Assembly (NCBI RefSeq): GCF_001748385.1
Contig: NZ_BCLI01000001.1
Coordinates: forward strand, 661,177-725,176
DNA length: 64,000 nt
Origin: Vulcanisaeta thermophila
GTDB lineage: Archaea; Thermoproteota; Thermoprotei; Thermoproteales; Thermocladiaceae
Direction: 5' to 3'
The position numbers and the translations under genes were made by a program. Within the stretch, counting starts at the first letter, position 1; every line of letters begins with the position of its first letter. Below the pieces are notes generated by a model. It ran no database searches. It saw only the letters and a program-made list of their open reading frames with translations, and was not told the DNA's origin. Positions 53,868 through 62,140 of the stretch are shown piece after piece.

Positions 53868-54636
53868 GCACCACGTAATTCCTCCCACGAACCTTCCTCA
53901 CCTCCACAACACCAGCATCCTCAAGCCTCTTAATGATCCTCCACACCGTAGTCCTTGGAATACCCAACTGCCTGGCTATATCAACCTCATAGGCGCCGCC
54001 CACGGACCTTAGGTAATTAATCACAGCAACCTCATAATCACTGAGGGGTGGTGGTCCCGAGACCCTACGCCTACCTAATCTCATGTACACTACGCCAAGG
54101 GCCGCCACCACAACCACCACAATAACCGCAATGATTATGAACCCACTTGGGTATGATGGGGTGGGTGGGGGCTTGGTTACCGTGATTGGCTTTGTGGGTG
54201 CCAGGGTATAAGTTATTAGGCCCGGCCCCGAAGCCAGTAGGGTTAATTGACCGTTGGACTCCGTGAAGTTAATGAGGGAGAGTGTTATGTTGTATATCAG
54301 CACGTAGTTATAGGGTATCTCTATCTCTAGGGTTGAGTTATTAATAATGTCCAGCGTAACAAAGCCATTGGATACCAGGGGCCTGGGTACGTAGAGCATG
54401 TAGATTGAGGCATGCCCAAAAACGGGTATTATCACGTTGGTGCCATTGAGGAGCACGGGTGTTAATGTGCCGTTTACGTAGACCAGGGGTATGGACTGGG
54501 GCTCCGTGGGTAACGCCACGGTCATGAAGGAGCCTGTGTATGTGGTGTTTAGGCTTATTATTGATGACCCATTTTGAAATATGGTGAGTACCCAAATGAT
54601 CAGGGGTATTAACGACATTGATTTAAGGAGCCACAA
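53854..54636 (-). CDS. Membrane-anchored winged-helix regulator with extracellular sensor
   Basis: 260 residues. An N-terminal signal-like helix, about 135 residues of extracytoplasmic beta-rich domain with sequons, a Pro/Thr stalk (PITVTKPPPTPSYPS), a membrane helix (GFIIIAVIVVVVVAALGVVYM), a basic stop-transfer, and a cytoplasmic winged helix (YEVAVINYLRSVGG; DIARQLGIPRTTVWRIIKRL; RKVRGRNYVVL). A one-component transmembrane transcription factor is the simplest reading. Ligand unknown. Confidence 0.75.
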   Translation of the reverse strand: MWLLKSMSLIPLIIWVLTIFQNGSSIISLNTTYTGSFMTVALPTEPQSIPLVYVNGTLTPVLLNGTNVIIPVFGHASIYMLYVPRPLVSNGFVTLDIINNSTLEIEIPYNYVLIYNITLSLINFTESNGQLTLLASGPGLITYTLAPTKPITVTKPPPTPSYPSGFIIIAVIVVVVVAALGVVYMRLGRRRVSGPPPLSDYEVAVINYLRSVGGAYEVDIARQLGIPRTTVWRIIKRLEDAGVVEVRKVRGRNYVVLRRG

Positions 54637-54651
54637 TAACTAATTTAAAGG

Positions 54652-55965
54652 TTAGGTTCCCAGCTCCCAACCACTGATGTACCTCCTCTGCTCCTCGGTT
54701 AACTGGTCAATCCTTATACCCATGGTCTCCAACTTAAGCCTGGCAACCTCCATGTCCAGTTCATCGGGGAGTTTATGAACACCAAGTGGTAACTTACCCC
54801 TATTCTTAACAATGTACTCCACAGCCAACGCCTGATTACTAAAGGACATATCCATAACCTCACTGGGGTGGCCCTCCGCAGCCACTAGGTTGACCAGCCT
54901 ACCCTCACCCAGCACGTAAACCCTCTTACCATTGGGTAGCCTGTACTCATCCACGTAACTCCTAATGGTCCTCTTCTCAGCAACCCTCTCGAGGTTGGAC
55001 ACGTCAATCTCCACATTGAAGTGCCCCGCATTGGCCAGTATGGCCCCATCCTTCATCTTGAGTATGTGCTCCAGGGTTATTACATTAATATCCCCAGTGG
55101 CCGTTATGAAGATGTCACCAACCTCCGCAGCCTCGCTCATGGGCATGACCTCGAAACCATCAAAGACAGCCTCGAGAGCCCTCACTGGGTTTACCTCGGT
55201 GACTATGACCCTACGGGCACCGAGGCCCTTGGCCCTCATTGCTATGCCACGGCCCACCCAGCCATACCCCGCAACCACCACCACCTTACCAGCCACCAGT
55301 ATGTTTGTTGCCCTGAGTATCCCATCCCAGGTGGATTGGCCCGTGCCGTACCTATTATCAAAGAGGTACTTCGTGTATGAGTCGTTCACGGCAATTATTG
55401 GGTACCTCAGGGTGCCCTCCCTAGCCATGGCCCTAAGCCTAATAACACCCGTGGTGGTTTCCTCGGTGCCCCCGTAAACTGAGGAAATGAGCTTGGCAAA
55501 ATCCCTCTCACCCGCGGTCTCCAGTGCGTAGTCCACGTCCTTATCCTTAACACCCAACGCAAGCTTATGCAGTGTGACCGTTAGGTCCGCGCCGTCGTCC
55601 ATGGTCACCATGGGCTCGTGGGACACGGCAAACCCAATGGCATTGTAATAATCCCTCTCACTCATGCCCCTCCAGGCATAGACCCTGATACCCTCCTGAG
55701 CCAGCGCAGCGGCCACCTCATCCTGTGTAGACAGTGGGTTCGAGGGTACCAGGGTGACCTCCGCACCACCAGCTGCCAGGGTCCTCACGAGGACCGCTGT
55801 CTCCTTGGTCACGTGAAGGCTCGCGGATATCCTAACACCCTCCAGGGGTCTATCCCTCCTGAACCTCTCCCTAATCTTCATCAGCACGGGCATGTGCATC
55901 TCAGCCCATTCAATCTGCAGCCTACCCTTATCGGCGAGTGTTATGTCCTTCACCTTATACTCCAT
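54652..55965 (-). CDS. ahcY: S-adenosylhomocysteine hydrolase
   Basis: 437 residues. SAH-hydrolase motifs: [10 protein letters not shown], a [12 protein letters not shown] segment, CNPLSTQD-like [14 protein letters not shown], the [18 protein letters not shown] active-site loop (read as [10 protein letters not shown] and NRYGTGQS) and NAD-binding [14 protein letters not shown]. Recycles SAH to homocysteine and adenosine. Confidence 0.95.
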   Translation of the reverse strand: MEYKVKDITLADKGRLQIEWAEMHMPVLMKIRERFRRDRPLEGVRISASLHVTKETAVLVRTLAAGGAEVTLVPSNPLSTQDEVAAALAQEGIRVYAWRGMSERDYYNAIGFAVSHEPMVTMDDGADLTVTLHKLALGVKDKDVDYALETAGERDFAKLISSVYGGTEETTTGVIRLRAMAREGTLRYPIIAVNDSYTKYLFDNRYGTGQSTWDGILRATNILVAGKVVVVAGYGWVGRGIAMRAKGLGARRVIVTEVNPVRALEAVFDGFEVMPMSEAAEVGDIFITATGDINVITLEHILKMKDGAILANAGHFNVEIDVSNLERVAEKRTIRSYVDEYRLPNGKRVYVLGEGRLVNLVAAEGHPSEVMDMSFSNQALAVEYIVKNRGKLPLGVHKLPDELDMEVARLKLETMGIRIDQLTEEQRRYISGWELGT

Positions 55966-56033
55966 CGTGATCCAGTAACAAGCAACCGCCCAAAATTAAA
56001 GCCTAACCGTTGAAATCCCCGGTTTTAATCTTA

Positions 56034-57146
56034 CTAACCGTAGATTAGGGCCTTGGTTGACTTATCAAAGAACTTAACCTTATCCATGTTGAAGTACACA
56101 TTGACCTGGTCACCAATACCGAAACTACTCGAGGAGACCACCTTCAACTCTATGCTACCCATCCTAACCATGACATTGAACTTACCACCCGCAAACTCCG
56201 AAATCTCCACAACACCCCTACCCACACTGACGAAACCACCGCCAGCCCGTAGCTCCTCCTTGCTCAGCATAATATCCTCGGGCCTGATACCAAGGACCAC
56301 GTTGGAGCGCCTACCCAGGGCCTCCAGCAACTTCCCACTTAGGGGTATCCTCACATCACCACCGTCGAATAGGGCCCCTGGACCACCACCCTCTACCGAG
56401 CCCTCGATGAGGTTTATATCGCCGATGAAGTTGGCGACGAAGATGTTAGACGGCCTATTGTAAACCTCGCTGGGCAACCCAACCTGCTGCACCACACCCC
56501 TCCTAAGCACGGCAATCCTATCAGCAAGGGTCAGCGCATCAGCCGGGTCGTGGGTCACCAGTATCGTTGTTATGCCCAGCCTCCTCTGTATGTCCTTCAC
56601 GAATGCCCTCGCAGTAACCCTAACCCTGGCATCTAGGTTGCTGAAGGGCTCGTCCATTAGGAGGACCTGGGGCTCCTTAACCAGGGCCCTGGCAATGGCG
56701 ACCCTCTGCTGCTGACCCCCCGATAACTGCCTTGGGTACCTGTCCAGGGTCTCCGCAATACCCAGAACCTCGGCGATCTCCTTAACCCTCCTCTCAATCT
56801 CCTGCTTGGGCATCTTCTTAATCCTCAGGGGGAAGGCTATGTTATCGAAAACCTTCATGTGCGGGTAAAGGGCCCAGTTCTGGAACACCATACCCACATT
56901 CCTATCCTTAGGCGGGACAAAAACACCCTTCCTGGCCGAGGCCACCAACTTATCACCAATCCAAACCTCACCGTCAGTGGGCTCCTCAAGCCCAGCCACA
57001 ACCCTAAGGAGCGTGGTCTTACCATGACCCGATGGGCCCATGACCACCATGAACTCACCCGACTTAACCTCAAGCTCCACGTGATCCAAAGCCACCACAG
57101 ACTTACCAAACACCTTAGTCACATCATGCAAATAAACCCTAACCAT
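56034..57146 (-). CDS. Sugar-type ABC transporter ATP-binding protein (MalK/UgpC family)
   Basis: 370 residues from ATG 57146; AATTTATTTT is about 30 bp upstream. Walker A GPSGHGKTT, Q-loop, signature LSGGQQQR, Walker B VLLMDEPFSNLD and H-loop LVTHD, then a C-terminal TOBE/OB regulatory domain (residues about 240-370). Drives import of oligosaccharides or related solutes. No permease or binding protein lies in the window, so it may be a shared ATPase. Confidence 0.9.
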   Translation of the reverse strand: MVRVYLHDVTKVFGKSVVALDHVELEVKSGEFMVVMGPSGHGKTTLLRVVAGLEEPTDGEVWIGDKLVASARKGVFVPPKDRNVGMVFQNWALYPHMKVFDNIAFPLRIKKMPKQEIERRVKEIAEVLGIAETLDRYPRQLSGGQQQRVAIARALVKEPQVLLMDEPFSNLDARVRVTARAFVKDIQRRLGITTILVTHDPADALTLADRIAVLRRGVVQQVGLPSEVYNRPSNIFVANFIGDINLIEGSVEGGGPGALFDGGDVRIPLSGKLLEALGRRSNVVLGIRPEDIMLSKEELRAGGGFVSVGRGVVEISEFAGGKFNVMVRMGSIELKVVSSSSFGIGDQVNVYFNMDKVKFFDKSTKALIYG

Positions 57147-57270
57147 CGCAAAAACACCTAGATTAACCATAAAATAAATTTTTCCACAACAACAATTACA
57201 CCCAATTATTAAGATTAAACCCTCAACCCAGGGAGGGAAAATTAATAAGGAGCGGGCTAAGGGGAAACCC

Positions 57271-57319
57271 GTGATTAGGATCTCGAGTGCTGAGCCATGA
57301 TGATGGCTCGCATAGATGA
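57271..57319 (+). ncRNA. Candidate C/D box guide RNA
   Basis: The layout is box C GTGATTA (57271-57277), 12 nt, D' CTGA (57290-57293), 3-nt spacer, C' ATGATGA (57297-57303), 12 nt, D-like ATGA (57316-57319). The 12-nt guide lengths and the perfect C'/D' pair fit archaeal C/D sRNAs that direct 2'-O-methylation. Boxes C and D each deviate by one base, so the call is tentative. It lies in an otherwise geneless region. Confidence 0.4.
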
Positions 57320-57918
57320 TTAAATAACAAAGCCCATGAACAACAGGCGCGCAGGAACCTTGAGGTGGACTAGACCAATGAGTTACTTAGTGGGAGATTA
57401 AGTAGTTCGTAGGTGATGTTTTCGGCTTCTACTTATCAATCCCTCTCTTCATCAGGATTCATTTCCCAGTTTACTCCATGGGGCCTCTTACTATATAGGG
57501 CCAGGTGTACATTAACAACCAGGTCCTCGCACCGGCCTGGCTAGGGCTTTGGGGATTACGAATGTTAGGTACGCTGACGTGACCATCTAGTTCAATGGCT
57601 CGGTAATAACCCTGGGGGAGAGTTAGGCTATTGAGGACTAAGCACACGGATAGTAGGTAATTCACGGTACCAACACGTGAGGGAAAGGCACGGCATTGAA
57701 CCACCCATGGAAGTAACAATACCAAACATAAGACCGAGCAACCACAGAGCCAAGGGAGAAAAACACCCAATGCCAGTAAATAAGTAGTAGAAAGGAGGAA
57801 AGACAATTATTAAATAGAAACCCCTTCGGTAATATGCCAGTAGAAAGAGTGAAGTAATGCCGAAAAGGAAATAGAAACACAATTGGGAAGGTATATTAAC
57901 AACACCATTCAATTACCC
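57320..57918. other. Intergenic region upstream of pilin gene
   Basis: About 600 bp. The right end holds the pilin promoter (GGTATATTAAC at 57890-57900). A minus-strand frame at 57628-57912 is hydrophobic but has an unconvincing end and overlaps this promoter. Nothing else is supported. Confidence 0.4.
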
Positions 57919-58446
57919 ATGATGCAGCCCAGAATAAATAGAAATAAGGCAGGAATAAGCAACGTGGTAGCCACAATAATACTGATAGCGGTGGCCATAG
58001 CACTAGCCGTCGCAGTGGCAGTGTGGGTCTTCGGGCTCGCTGGCTCGGCAGCAAAGACCGCCACACTACAGGTGCAGGCGATGTCACTAACCAGGGTCAG
58101 CAGTGGTAATGCCGCTAATTTAACACTCATCGTAAGCAACCCATCACAATCAGGCATAGGAATCAATGGCTTTACCCTGGGCAGTCTAAGCTGCGTCTTC
58201 CCAACACCAATCCAGATACCAGCGGGTACCCAGGGCGAACAAATAATAATAACCTTAAAAATAACTAATGGAAACTTTACTGGAGCCTCTCAATACTATG
58301 TTATAACCTCTGGAACCTCTGCTGCTCAATATACTAATGTTGTATGTAACGGCTACCAAGCTGCTCAGGTGGGTGTTCAGTACAGCGGTTACGTAACCAC
58401 CGTGAGTGGGCAGACATACCCATTCACCGTAACCGCCAGCTCATAA
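57919..58446 (+). CDS. Archaeal type IV pilin / flagellin-like protein
   Basis: 175 residues. A short basic leader (PRINRNKAG) precedes ISNVVATIILIAVAIALAVA, the class III signal and hydrophobic helix of archaeal pilins, cut by PibD/FlaK before the helix. The rest is Thr/Ser/Gly-rich beta structure with two Cys. ATG 57919 is 19-28 bp from the TATA. Probably an adhesion pilus subunit; assembly ATPase genes are not in the window. Confidence 0.85.
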   Translation: MMQPRINRNKAGISNVVATIILIAVAIALAVAVAVWVFGLAGSAAKTATLQVQAMSLTRVSSGNAANLTLIVSNPSQSGIGINGFTLGSLSCVFPTPIQIPAGTQGEQIIITLKITNGNFTGASQYYVITSGTSAAQYTNVVCNGYQAAQVGVQYSGYVTTVSGQTYPFTVTASS

Positions 58447-58505
58447 GCCCCCACCTACCTCTCCCTTTTTTTAAAAATCAAAACTAAGTTTTCCCTTCCT
58501 TATCC

Positions 58506-60539
58506 CTATACTGTGATTTGTGTGGTGAGTGTTTTGTATAGTTTTTCCAGGGTGTCCCCTGGGTTTTTTATCCCGATTAGTCGTGCCACTGCCAGGTCCA
58601 GTTCGTACCTGTATTCCTCGCCTAATTGTTTCCATAGGGGTGGGAGGTGCCTGTTGAGTATTTTATCGACTGCCTTGGTTACTTCTGCCGTGGCCTCGTT
58701 GTTTCGTGTGTCTATGTTTATCATGGGTAGTTCTAGGTAGTCGTTTTTTAGGAACCTGGTCCATGTCCTCGATATTCTCCTGCCCAATAATGCCAGGGTT
58801 GCTATGAAGATGGTGCTGTTGAACCAGCCGATTAGGAGTTTTGCCTGGGTGTTGTTTATGTTCTTTATGATGTAGAAGTTCTTGGATGCCGCTACCTCCT
58901 CGTTTGTGTAGTTTGCGAAGACGCCCCTATTCCTGAAGAGTAGGTCCACCTTGTCAGGTATGAAGACCCTACCAAAGGGCCTCTTACTCATTACCTGCCC
59001 ATGAACGTGACTGTACCAGTACCTCCCATACGCATTCATGGCGGGCCTCGCGGTGCCTGAGTTAACACCCCACTCAATGTATACCTGTAAATCCACGGGT
59101 AGCTCGCTGATCTCGGTGGGGGGTATTGAGAGCATGTACGTGTTCACGTCAGCGATTATCCTGTGGCTGTATAGGCTTGGTTTGCGTAGGGTCCTTACCA
59201 GGTAGTTCCTGCTGATGGTTAGTTCCTGGCGCCCGTTCCCTATCCTCACCGAGTCCCACCGCTCCTCTATTATTTCCCAGTGTTTGTTTGGTATGAAGAA
59301 GAATTCGGGCCCGTACATCTCAATACCCCTAATGATGCTGTCCTCACCGAGCATATCGCCCCAGTAACCCAGCGTGCCCCTTTTCAATCCCTGCTCGAGT
59401 ATGTCGATTACGATGTCTCTCAATCCATCCTCACCGAGTAGGGCTAGCCAGTTGATGTCTAGGAGCCTGGGTAGTGTGTGTAGGTTGAATGAGGCATGAT
59501 TTGTGCTGCCGCTTAGGATGGCCCTGGCAATGCCCTCGGTATCCTCGCCATTTAGCTCAATGAATGCCGTGGGTGCCTCGCCGTGCCCCTTCACAGCGAC
59601 CATGATGACCTCCCTGAAGCCACTGTCCTCTGAGAATGAGGGCCTTGACCCATTCCCTATTATTGCCTTCACCACGTACCTCTCCCTGAGTAGTTCCTTG
59701 AGTCCCCTGCCATATATTGTGTAGAATGTGGATGCGGGTAGTACCGTGATCAATAACCCACCATCCCTTAGGATGCTGTCTATGAGGAGGATGGACATCA
59801 CCTGGAGGCTGGCGTCACCCCTCGTTATGTACCTCCCATAGCCCAGTCCTTCTATTGTGGAAATCACGTAGGCCCTATAATCCCTCTCAAGGCTACCCCA
59901 CCTGGTGAATGGTGGGTTTGTTAGAACCACATGGGGCCTTGGAATGCTCACCTGTGTTGTTAGGATCCTCGGTACCTCCCTGAAGGCATCCCCGAGAATC
60001 ACATTCACTGCCTCCCTCCTACCTTTCATTGCGTGAAGTAGCGCCGCGTAGGCCACTAGGGCCGGTAGTGGCAGTGGTTCAATGCCCCAAACGGCGCCTA
60101 TCCTGTCAGGTCCCACACTCTCTATTGTTGTTGTTAGTGTTAATGCCGAACCCAGGAATGGGTCTGCGAGCACTACCCTCTCCATACCGCTCCTTATTAG
60201 GTACTCCCTTGTTATGGATGCCATGAGCCCAAGGCCCTCCTGGGTTGTGTAATACGCTGCGAACCTCTTCCTTACACTGGGTGGTATTAACTTCTGCACC
60301 CTGAACTGGCACTCCCTAATTGACACGCCACCCCATGCCTCAGACAACACCGACCTAAGCTCACTAGCGCTGAGCCTAACTATGCTGGGCAGGACCGGGG
60401 CCACCCACTCCGTCAATTCCTCCAAGTCACCTGCATAGTCCAATACCACCTTCAGGGAGGCAGCCAGTATTTGGAGACTCTCCACACTAATGGGCTCTAT
60501 GCCCAATTTCCTCAATACCTCGCTGAGCCGCATCCCCAA
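58506..60539 (-). CDS. Orphan N6-adenine DNA methylase-like protein
   Basis: 677 residues. N-terminal helical region, then the methylase core: KRFAAYYTTQEGLG, motif I ADPFLGSA (125-132, usual form DPxxGSG), and motif IV NPPF (208-211). A C-terminal region with FNSTIF and a conserved LGRRISRTWTRFLKND-like stretch should read the target. Unlike the methylase at 6630-10004, it lacks a visible PD-(D/E)xK domain and has no restriction partner. TTG 60539 or ATG 60533 start. Confidence 0.8.
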   Translation of the reverse strand: MGMRLSEVLRKLGIEPISVESLQILAASLKVVLDYAGDLEELTEWVAPVLPSIVRLSASELRSVLSEAWGGVSIRECQFRVQKLIPPSVRKRFAAYYTTQEGLGLMASITREYLIRSGMERVVLADPFLGSALTLTTTIESVGPDRIGAVWGIEPLPLPALVAYAALLHAMKGRREAVNVILGDAFREVPRILTTQVSIPRPHVVLTNPPFTRWGSLERDYRAYVISTIEGLGYGRYITRGDASLQVMSILLIDSILRDGGLLITVLPASTFYTIYGRGLKELLRERYVVKAIIGNGSRPSFSEDSGFREVIMVAVKGHGEAPTAFIELNGEDTEGIARAILSGSTNHASFNLHTLPRLLDINWLALLGEDGLRDIVIDILEQGLKRGTLGYWGDMLGEDSIIRGIEMYGPEFFFIPNKHWEIIEERWDSVRIGNGRQELTISRNYLVRTLRKPSLYSHRIIADVNTYMLSIPPTEISELPVDLQVYIEWGVNSGTARPAMNAYGRYWYSHVHGQVMSKRPFGRVFIPDKVDLLFRNRGVFANYTNEEVAASKNFYIIKNINNTQAKLLIGWFNSTIFIATLALLGRRISRTWTRFLKNDYLELPMINIDTRNNEATAEVTKAVDKILNRHLPPLWKQLGEEYRYELDLAVARLIGIKNPGDTLEKLYKTLTTQITV

Positions 60540-60876
60540 TTCTTAACACTTCACCTCATTTATTAAGCCTCCGAGGCGCTACCCGAGGTATGATTATGAG
60601 TGGTACTTCCCTAACGCGTTGATTGATTGGAAGTGTTAAGTAACACGGTTATCCCAGTATTATGTATACATTGACCGGCTCGTTGCGTATGCCCTTCAGT
60701 TTCCTCACGGGCCTCCTACTCAACACCAGGAATATCCTGCCCTTCTTTCCTAAACCCGGCCATGGTTTCTACGAACTCCCTGGTTACCCGCCTATGGGCT
60801 TCAGGACCACCGCGCACTCCTTCACATACTAATAGCCTTAAGATACTACAGCCCCGAGTAAACCATAGCAATCCCA
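60540..60876. other. 337-bp region with decayed coding scraps
   Basis: On the minus strand 60649-60765 reads GRIFLVLSRRPVRKL and NEPVNVYIILG before a stop, and on the plus strand 60580-60640 reads RYPRYDYEWYFPNALIDWK; neither has a start. These look like gene remnants. The left end holds the methylase promoter (TTAATAAATG near 60562). Confidence 0.35.
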
Positions 60877-61602
60877 TCAGCTGCCCAGGGTGCAGGTTAG
60901 GTACTGAACCGTGTCACCCTGGTTTTGGCAGTTGGCTGTGCCCATGGATGTGCTCATCGTTGCAGTTGAGTACGTGCATGCGCTGTTATCGAAAACCCCT
61001 GTGTACGTTCCCACAAGACCCACGGTGGTTGTGCCATCACCAACTAGATTTACCGGGCCGTTGTACTTCAGGTAAACGGTGTAGTCTTGGCAGTATATGT
61101 CAATGGTTACGTTATAAATGGTGATGGTGCCAGGGCCTGAGTAGGTGATCAATGCCGTGTCCGATGCCGATGCGCCATTTATTTGTGAGTAATTGGCGGT
61201 GTAGGATACTGTGATGTAGAACCGTGGGGTTGCTGGGGCTATGGTCACCATGGCCGAGCCGCTCGATGAACCATGTGATGAACCTAAGTGCACCAGGGCT
61301 AGGGCCAGGGCTAGCGCTAGGAAGATACCGAGGGCCAGCGCCACTAAGGCCCTTGAGCGTTTACGTGGCTTATTGAAGCTACGCCTTTCAATGGCTGGGC
61401 TTTGGTACGTATACACGGGGCCCTTCTCTATGGGTATTACAGACCAGCCCCAAGCCCCATTCACTGGTTTATCTAGGTTTGGGAATACCTCCCTAACCAC
61501 ATCAATAACATCATTGGAGAAACCCACCAGCCTATGTGGGTAATACACACCCTCAACATCAATACCGGCATCCCTCAATACCGACCTCAGGTAATTGACC
61601 AA
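60877..61602 (-). CDS. Membrane-anchored protein with extracellular beta domain
   Basis: 241 residues. An N-terminal 90-residue cytoplasmic domain, a basic region (KPRKRSR), one membrane helix (ALVALALGIFLALALALALV), a Ser/Gly linker and a Thr/Tyr-rich extracellular domain with four Cys. It follows a small cytoplasmic protein gene (16-bp overlap). Likely a surface or envelope component near the pilin and thermopsin genes. Family unknown. Confidence 0.6.
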   Translation of the reverse strand: MVNYLRSVLRDAGIDVEGVYYPHRLVGFSNDVIDVVREVFPNLDKPVNGAWGWSVIPIEKGPVYTYQSPAIERRSFNKPRKRSRALVALALGIFLALALALALVHLGSSHGSSSGSAMVTIAPATPRFYITVSYTANYSQINGASASDTALITYSGPGTITIYNVTIDIYCQDYTVYLKYNGPVNLVGDGTTTVGLVGTYTGVFDNSACTYSTATMSTSMGTANCQNQGDTVQYLTCTLGS

Positions 61603-61967
61603 CCCCTCTTAAATTCCCAATCAATTACGTAACCCAAACCCCTAGCCTCACCAATGAATGCATCAACAATACTCGCTACCTTGGTAACGATGGATATAGC
61701 CGTGAAGCCAAGGGGACCAACCCTACGGTACTCACTGAGGAAACCCCTCAACTCAGCATTACCCCTACTCAACTTAGTAAAATCACCAAAGTAATAACGC
61801 GACATTACATCATTAATTCCATGATTAGTGGTCATACCCGTGTGGACCCGCCTTGCGGCATCCTCACACCACTCAAAGCACCTCTTCCGTGCATAGGCAT
61901 CATCAAAGAACCTACTTTCACAAGTTCTAACACACTCCCTATAGAAATCAAAATCCCAACTCACCAT
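61587..61967 (-). CDS. Small Cys-rich cytoplasmic protein
   Basis: 126 residues. The first 35 carry four Cys in a C-x3-C...C-x3-C pattern (CVRTCESRF; RCFEWCED) typical of CHCH-like or zinc-binding helical hairpins. The rest is helical with a hydrophobic stretch (GFTAISIVTKVASIVDAFIG). Overlaps and probably works with the following membrane-anchored gene. Family unknown. Confidence 0.55.
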   Translation of the reverse strand: MVSWDFDFYRECVRTCESRFFDDAYARKRCFEWCEDAARRVHTGMTTNHGINDVMSRYYFGDFTKLSRGNAELRGFLSEYRRVGPLGFTAISIVTKVASIVDAFIGEARGLGYVIDWEFKRGWSIT

Positions 61968-62140
61968 GAGACTAATTCAGCATTATTTTTAAGGATTTGC
62001 TTAACTAAGTAAAGAATGACTCTGAGTTGATGACCAACATTTAATGCGAGGAACATACCACGAGTCGCATTCGTTAAATTAGGTGGTAAACAATAAACTA
62101 AGTAAACCCACAATACTTTTAAACTTACACAAAAACGTCA

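Noticed and set aside
57628-57912. Hydrophobic minus-strand frame upstream of the pilin
   Set aside because: It overlaps the pilin promoter, has an atypical Cys/Trp-rich end and no clear promoter. Not supported as a gene.
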